Origin: Acanthaster planci
Taxonomy: Eukaryota > Echinodermata > Asteroidea > Valvatida > Acanthasteridae
Direction of reading: 5' to 3'
DNA: 64,000 nt
NCBI RefSeq assembly: GCF_001949145.1
Contig: NW_019091464.1
Span: 561,355-625,354 of the forward strand
Of this stretch, positions 58,441-64,000 are shown one piece after another; the first letter of the stretch is position 1; each line of letters begins with the position of its first letter. Position numbers and translations under genes: made by a program. The notes beneath the pieces were generated by a model. It worked only from the letters and a program-made list of their open reading frames with translations. It searched no databases and was not told the DNA's origin.

Positions 58441-59676
58441 TAGAAGTCGGACAGTGAGAGCAACAAGAAGTTGTTTTTACAGGAACATCTGCAATGTTCA
58501 TCAGACAAGTCAAGGTGATGTCATGGTCATTTGCCGAAAATGACCTGTCTTTTCTCTGTTCTTGTGCTATAAAACCATTATTACAGGGTTGCAAGGTCCA
58601 GCAACTCTGTAGGAACGAGAGTCCTATTATGACATCATCAAATGGGTCGCTAGATTTATTTGCCGCCCTCATTGATGCGTTTTTTTTTTCACTACTGTAT
58701 GAGCATTCTTGCAGTAGGACTGAACTCGCCAAATAGCTGCCACCTAAGTAGTCATTACGGGTACTAATGACCAATCCTGTTTAATAACCTTTTGTCATAA
58801 AAAGCAATGTGATTGATCTTTAAGCTTATCATTGCAGAAGTAGGCCTGTCAGAGCCTAACAAAAAGTATATGTATCTTATTTTTGGCAACCACTGTAATT
58901 ACATACATGTAAATGATGATAGCATGAAAGCCTTCTCATAACTAATGATTATGTACTTTAAAAAAATCCAAGTCATATATCCCTTTTTTTACCATTTACA
59001 GTACAGTGTAAATGGGTTGGATCGGTTTTGGTTTTGTGTTTGCAACTTTCAGGCCGATTAAGCTATCTTCGTCAAGAAACAGAAATAAACGTTAACCCCC
59101 CCCCCCGAAAACAGCCCTGCAGAATACATGTAATAAGTGCATGTACTGTGCACCCAGTTTGACATACACAGTGCACATATACATGTATGTACATGTACAT
59201 GTATGTTGTCTTAAGTTGGCCCCAAGAAGGATGTTAGGAATGCATTCCACTAACTGCTAGATTCTTGTAAATGAGCTCAAGGCATGTACCGGTACTTGTG
59301 TAAATTTGATCTAGTTTTATTTGCTATAAGAGATTCCATGAGGACCATTTGTAGAGTTAGAACTACATGTACCGGTACATGTACATGCAAATCACAAATT
59401 AAGGACTTGTAGCATGTACATGTACACGTACCGTACATGTACACACGCAGGACATTTCATTTTCAACAACCTCCAACTTATGTGCCTATTGTGCATAGAG
59501 GTGGTCGACTAATACACGGTATGTACATGTACATGTACAAATACATGTGTACCTGGTACATGTGCCTAAGCTTGTGGTAGGATTTCTGTGTTGGAGGTGA
59601 TTGGGGGGGGGGATCTGGTAAATAAATTGTGACTAAATGATGTGCTTGTACTTTATCCCCGATATTGTAATTTCAG

Positions 59677-60344
59677 GTGCTTTGGGGATTGCTGCTGCCA
59701 AAAATCTGTTGGTGGTTGCCGATGGTACCAACTACGTCAAAATGTACGATATAAACAACGAGCTTGTGACTGGAAGGTTCTGTACAGCACAGACTTGGTC
59801 TGAATATCTTTCAGTACAAATCCAAAGAGTTCTAGTAAATGTACCAGACTACAGGTTTAATTTTGCTGTACCAGTGTCAGTGGCAATCAAGAAGTGTGGC
59901 ACTATCATTGTGGGCGACATCAAGAGGAAGCTTTGGACTGAACACAGCCCAAGTGATTGTTCAGTCATAAAGACTATACATCTGGAGATTGAACCGTGCT
60001 ATCTGGCTGTTGACGCGAAGGACAGATGTGTAGTCAGTGATGCCGAGAAAGGAGTAGTTATGGTGTATGATGAGGGTAAAGCATCGTTCACAATTGAACC
60101 AAGTATCATGGGTGAAAAAGTCAAATACTGCAAAGGAGTGTGCTGTGACGGTTCCGGCATTTATGTGGCAGTACACAACGTGGATAAAGGCACTGGCCAC
60201 ATCCACCAGTATGACGAGACTGGAGGCTTCGTCAGCTGCATTGTTAAGGGTCTTTACTGGCCAAATGGAATCACATTCACAACAGATGGGCAGCAACTCG
60301 CTGTGGCTGATTCTGTTTCTGTGAAGATGTTCCATAAGGTGTAG
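59677..60344 (+). CDS. TRIM-NHL family protein, exon 2 (NHL-type beta-propeller, C-terminus)
   Basis: After acceptor ATTGTAATTTCAG, two bases complete the Gly codon and the frame runs to TAG at 60342-60344. It reads GALGIAAAKNLLVVADGTNY and later VAIKKCGTIIVGDIKRKLW, YLAVDAKDRCVVSDAEKGVV and YWPNGITFTTDGQQLAVADS. Repeated small-hydrophobic-DG and VAD motifs are those of NHL-like propeller blades. Both exons together give 2013 nt, 670 residues. The repeats are divergent, so the blade count is uncertain. Confidence 0.92.
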
Positions 60345-62336
60345 ATCAAACGTTACCTGTACCCATAGCAAGTGTGAAGTAACGCCACGTGCAACGCTCT
60401 GAATGCTGACAACATACAGTAAGATGTACATGTACAGTACCGGCAGTCTTGGTTCTCAGACCTGTACCATGTTTTGTTAACAATGTACATGTACCTCTAA
60501 ATTCTCTGTGTTACAGACAATTGTATTTGGGCCAGTGCATTTCTATGAACCTGATTCCTTGACGCACTTGATTTTTGTAATGTACATGTACGTGGTGTTT
60601 CGTTACCGAGTATCAGTTCCTTTGGATTTATTGTTTACTTCAGATAAACCGGTACTTACAGTGTACAGTATGTACATGTAAAGTTATGTAGGGTCATTTG
60701 CTCTGTGTTGGTCGAATATTTTAAGAGCTTCAAGTGCTGCAGATAAAATTATGCATTATAAGTAACTAAAAGGTAGTGACGCCAAGGCAAAAAACATGGC
60801 AACATGGAATTTTAAATGACCACTCCAGCAGTGGTCTTTTTTCATGTTGCGGCTTCAGCACTCGCTCAGGGTCATCCAGCACATCAGCAAGGATCATGCC
60901 ACCTCTGCCGTGACAGCACCAGAAAAGGTGGGATGACAAGATGCAAGCAGTGTCTCTAACAGACACATGAGCCCCGTGCGTCATTTGGTCCTACATGTAC
61001 AATGTGTAAGTCGCAAGCTCAAATAAACTGCGCACAATCCTTTTCACTGTTCATAACCAGACTTGTGATTTGGCATCTGGAAGACTCGGTAGTGTGTAGA
61101 ACAGGGACTTTTCTGTCTAGCGGATGAAAGAAAAAAATTATCACTTCTGCTAGTGCTGCATAAACGAGTGTGGGAAATGGTATTGTCGCATCTCATACAC
61201 TCCTGACATACATGTACATTTTACATGCACATGGACGTGCACATGTATGTTTGATTTGAAAGCATAAATGGCAAACAAGAAGCAGGAGTTTGCCAACAGT
61301 TTTGGAGGGGGGCATCCAAAGCCCTCCCCCCACAAAAAAAGATCTGTGACTTGACACCATTTGCCTTTTAATTTGTAGAAATTGTTCATGGACCTTTGAT
61401 TTGTTTTCATACGTACGTGGAATTGGTAACAAAAGTTAGAGAATTATGTTAAAGTGGGGGGGGGGTGGAGGGAAAATGGATGCCAATAATTGATCTCATA
61501 TGATAATCTAATTCTAATAATATAATACTCAGCAGTGTCATTTAGTTGAGATCCGAGGCAAATGAGAATACAACAAATTTATCACTGTCATGGTCATGAT
61601 TGCAGGGCTCAGTGGATAAGGCGGTATTGTGAACAGGGTGTGGCATGCAGTGAGAGTACAGAAATGCATCTCTTCACGCTTGCTGGCAGCGACAACACGT
61701 TCAATTTGTCATTTTATTATCACTTTAGTTTAAAGTCACTGTCGTGTACATATACATTTAAGAAGAAGAGCGAGGCTTTTATTTACTTGATCATTGCTTA
61801 CATGTAACTAGCCTGAGAGCGATGAATGAAGTACATGTACATGTAGGTCAGGCATACACGTACGTTTCCACTTTTCCCAAATAATGAAAAGACAGGTTTT
61901 TGTCGTTTTTCGTATCCGGCAACCACCAGAAGCAGTAGATCGTTTTCCCTCAGTTGTAATTCTGATTAATAAAATGTACATGTACATGTATGAATATATA
62001 TTTTTGCATATAAGAACATTTACACTAAGATTAGTGTACGCCATTGAAATCAAGATTCATGGAACGGCAATTATCAGCAACATGTGATAAGACATTGTAA
62101 TGTTGAACCATGAGTGAAAGTAACCACGTGCAAGGCTTATTGTTTGTAACATTAGCAGTTATCGGTATAATTTGAGGTAGTGGGGTCATGCTGGTTGCTG
62201 CAGCTCGTACATATTCAATAGATGAGCAGGGTGTGTTATTTTGGTAGATAACGGAATTGATAATGAAAGAAGAACAAGAACGCCCAAACTTTAATGGGTT
62301 TACACAAACATATACTGTACATGTATTTCCAAAGAG
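60345..62336. other. TRIM 3' UTR and downstream stretch
   Basis: The TRIM 3' UTR probably ends after the AATAAA at 61022. A minus-strand frame at 60766-60984 encodes MILADVLDDPERVLKPQHEK but has no partner exons. AGGGCTCAGTGGATAAGGC near 61606 resembles a tRNA A box. Otherwise nothing is assigned. Confidence 0.5.
61022..61027 (+). terminator. Candidate poly(A) signal AATAAA of the TRIM gene
   Basis: Canonical AATAAA about 680 bp after the TRIM stop codon, with CCTTTTCACTGTTC downstream. It is the first canonical hexamer I noticed after the stop. Confidence 0.5.
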
Positions 62337-62649
62337 GAAATTGACATGCACAGCAACTTGGTTACTGAATCAATAGTAACAGAATGAGCCGTAAGTTTTA
62401 CGCAGAAATCAATGTCACAGGACGAAATAAAGAAGTCACAATCATTAGTTTTCAATAATGTGTATGCATCCTCAGTAAGGATGGCATCCCTATACAGAAA
62501 CCAATCATGCACATCATTTTGACAAAACAGGTGTTCACTTTGTCATTGGTTGTTTAAAATGTCCATTCATGGGACATTTTGGCTTAGTGGAGAGTGCTTT
62601 TGTGTGTGACTTTTGATTCAGTAACCAAGTTGCTGTGCATGTCAGTTTC
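62337..62649. mobile_element. Inverted-repeat element, 313 bp with 37-bp terminal repeats
   Basis: Left terminus (62337-62373) GAAATTGACATGCACAGCAA then CTTGGTTACTGAATCAA; the right terminus (62613-62649) is its inverse with about one mismatch. The interior has no coding capacity and includes a small stem AAAATGTCC/GGGACATTTT. The near-identical termini suggest a fairly recent insertion. Confidence 0.85.
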
Positions 62650-63771
62650 TTCTTTGTTATAAAGATAATCACTGGCTTTTGGGCGTGTGATTAGTAAGGG
62701 ATATTGCAGGATACCTGTGTACAAAAATTTTTATTTCTATGGAGTGAATTTTTATGTGTGGCCTTTGACAGAAGTGGCAAGTTTCTTTTGCTGTCCAGTG
62801 TATATACATACTTTGTATCATGCCCAGAGTCATCTGGGTATAGCACATGTAACACTGGGTGTAATACAACATAACCACTGATAACTGTATGTGTACAATT
62901 TCATAAATAGAATAATTCATGCTTTCTAGATGCAGACAGTTTCTGAGGCGAGGTCCTTCATATAAACACAACATACAGTAAGAATTTTTGAGACCAATTT
63001 AAGTTGGTTATGCTCTACTTTTTACTCCTTTATTGAGCAATTTTTAAAGATTTCACTATAATTTCAGGATTTGAAACAGCAACATTGGTTGTATGTTTAA
63101 AGCATTTAATCTGATTACATGCACCGGTACTCTCACATTTATGGGGCTCAAAGCAATTCAAATTCTTGATTAAAACTTTGATCTATTTCTGAGTAGTTAA
63201 AAACACCTCTCCGAATGTTTTTCATAGCGGTGGCATGTCCAGTGAGATAGGATTCTAGCATTCCATCTTGTTATTGTTATAGTTAATGCTAATAGTTGGA
63301 CAATTATCATACTCTCTTGTAGAATTTTACCCAGAATCCTGAGTAGTTTTTACCACCGCTTCAGCTGATCCGGACAAATACATGTAGTTGAAGGATGCAG
63401 GTGGTTTATTGCAAGACATCAACTTTTTAGGAACAGAAAGTACTCTGTTTGAAAGCTGATACTGTTGGCAAGTACCGGTAGAAAGTGATAAAATGGAATT
63501 CAGCAACCAAGTACCCCCCCCTCATATAAATATAAAGAAAAATATCACCATTGCTGGAAACGGCTGAAGTCTTCCTGCTATGTTTAGACTGTTCACAGTT
63601 AATCTAAATCTTAACAGATTAATTTGAATTATGTTAAACAATCGATTTCTTCTACAACATCAAGATCTGATTTTCAGCCATATTGACCACTTCCTGCCAG
63701 GTGAAGGCTGCATGTTCAGGATGAGTTTCACAGAGTTATTTTAGATTTCCTGTTTTCAAAATTCTTCTCTA
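62650..63771. other. Unassigned stretch
   Basis: No gene or repeat recognised apart from scattered ACCGGTAC motifs. Confidence 0.5.
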
Positions 63772-64000
63772 ATCTGACAGGCAACCTCCATTGACGCCCG
63801 GGTATTGCAACCAGGCCTGCCACCCAGTAAAGACAGCCCAGAATTGTGAGGTGTTGTGTAATTTCCTTTGTTCCCGAAATTGGCCCAGTGCATTGCTGAA
63901 TGGCAGTGGTATCTTTTCAAATGCGGTCAGATTAGCATGCAGCGGTATTGTATCGCTCATTGCTGGAAAGCTGGAGCACTTTTGTCCGTGCTCATAATCC
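63772..64000 (+). repeat. Dispersed repeat, copy 2, cut by the window end
   Basis: Same family and orientation as 25121-25345. CATTGACGCCCGGGTATTGC and CAGATTAGCATGCAGCGGTA mark the alignment. The copy continues past the window. Confidence 0.6.

Larger units (their letters stand above)
57867..59676 (+). other. TRIM gene intron
   Basis: This 1.8-kb phase-1 intron contains a perfect 40-bp palindrome (57994-58033), an inverted repeat (58150-58193), a hAT-like terminus (around 58426-58440) and dense GTACATGTAC runs near 59.2-59.5 kb. Confidence 0.85.

Noticed and set aside
59961-60431. 156-codon minus-strand frame opposite TRIM exon 2
   Set aside because: Antisense shadow of the NHL coding exon.
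61604-61700. tRNA gene suggested by GGCTCAGTGGATAAGGC
   Set aside because: Only the A-box half is convincing. The possible B box is weak and too far away, and no cloverleaf can be drawn.

Overview
This is animal nuclear DNA. The coding exons are bounded by GT...AG introns, the gene families are metazoan, and the non-coding sequence is full of retroposons, fold-back elements and inverted-repeat DNA transposons. The palindromic simple sequence GTACATGTAC, the CR1/Jockey-type LINE remnants, the tRNA-derived SINEs and a TRIM-NHL gene suit an invertebrate deuterostome (lancelet, acorn worm or echinoderm) best. A lophotrochozoan cannot be excluded, and I do not name a species.

Layout. (1) 1-31,990, plus strand: the 3' part of a NOS1AP/CAPON-like adaptor gene. 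Seven exons (14,131; 17,016; 18,900; 22,058; 24,074; 24,722; 26,323-27,534) join in frame to give 669 residues: most of a PTB domain, a coiled coil, and a long disordered tail. The first PTB exons lie upstream of the window. A long 3' UTR follows, with candidate poly(A) signals near 30.14 and 31.97 kb. The introns hold a hAT-like element, a MITE pair and a dispersed repeat. (2) 32-36.4 kb: gene-poor DNA with two tentative first exons (34,902 and 36,298), the second downstream of a perfect CRE. (3) 37.2-45.5 kb: a retroposon island with one long decayed CR1-like LINE, a second LINE fragment lying between copies of a ~50-bp tandem repeat, and several tRNA-derived SINEs. (4) 47.1-47.75 kb: a 41-bp minisatellite of about 16 units. 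(5) 48.1-52.65 kb, minus strand: a small gene I assembled from exon-sized pieces. It encodes about 90 residues of no family I recognise, and its first exon/promoter region is tandemly duplicated (221-bp period). (6) 56,522-60,344, plus strand: a two-exon TRIM-NHL protein (670 aa) with a perfect 40-bp palindrome in its intron. (7) 60.3-64 kb: no convincing gene, one clean inverted-repeat element, and a partial dispersed repeat cut by the window end.

The genes do not form a pathway. NOS1AP is a scaffold linking signalling enzymes to membranes, the TRIM protein is a putative ubiquitin ligase, and the small minus-strand protein is unassigned. The most original items for follow-up are the minus-strand small gene with duplicated first exon, the fold-back element carrying a tRNA-half-like centre, the palindrome in the TRIM intron, and the uneven distribution of GTACATGTAC.
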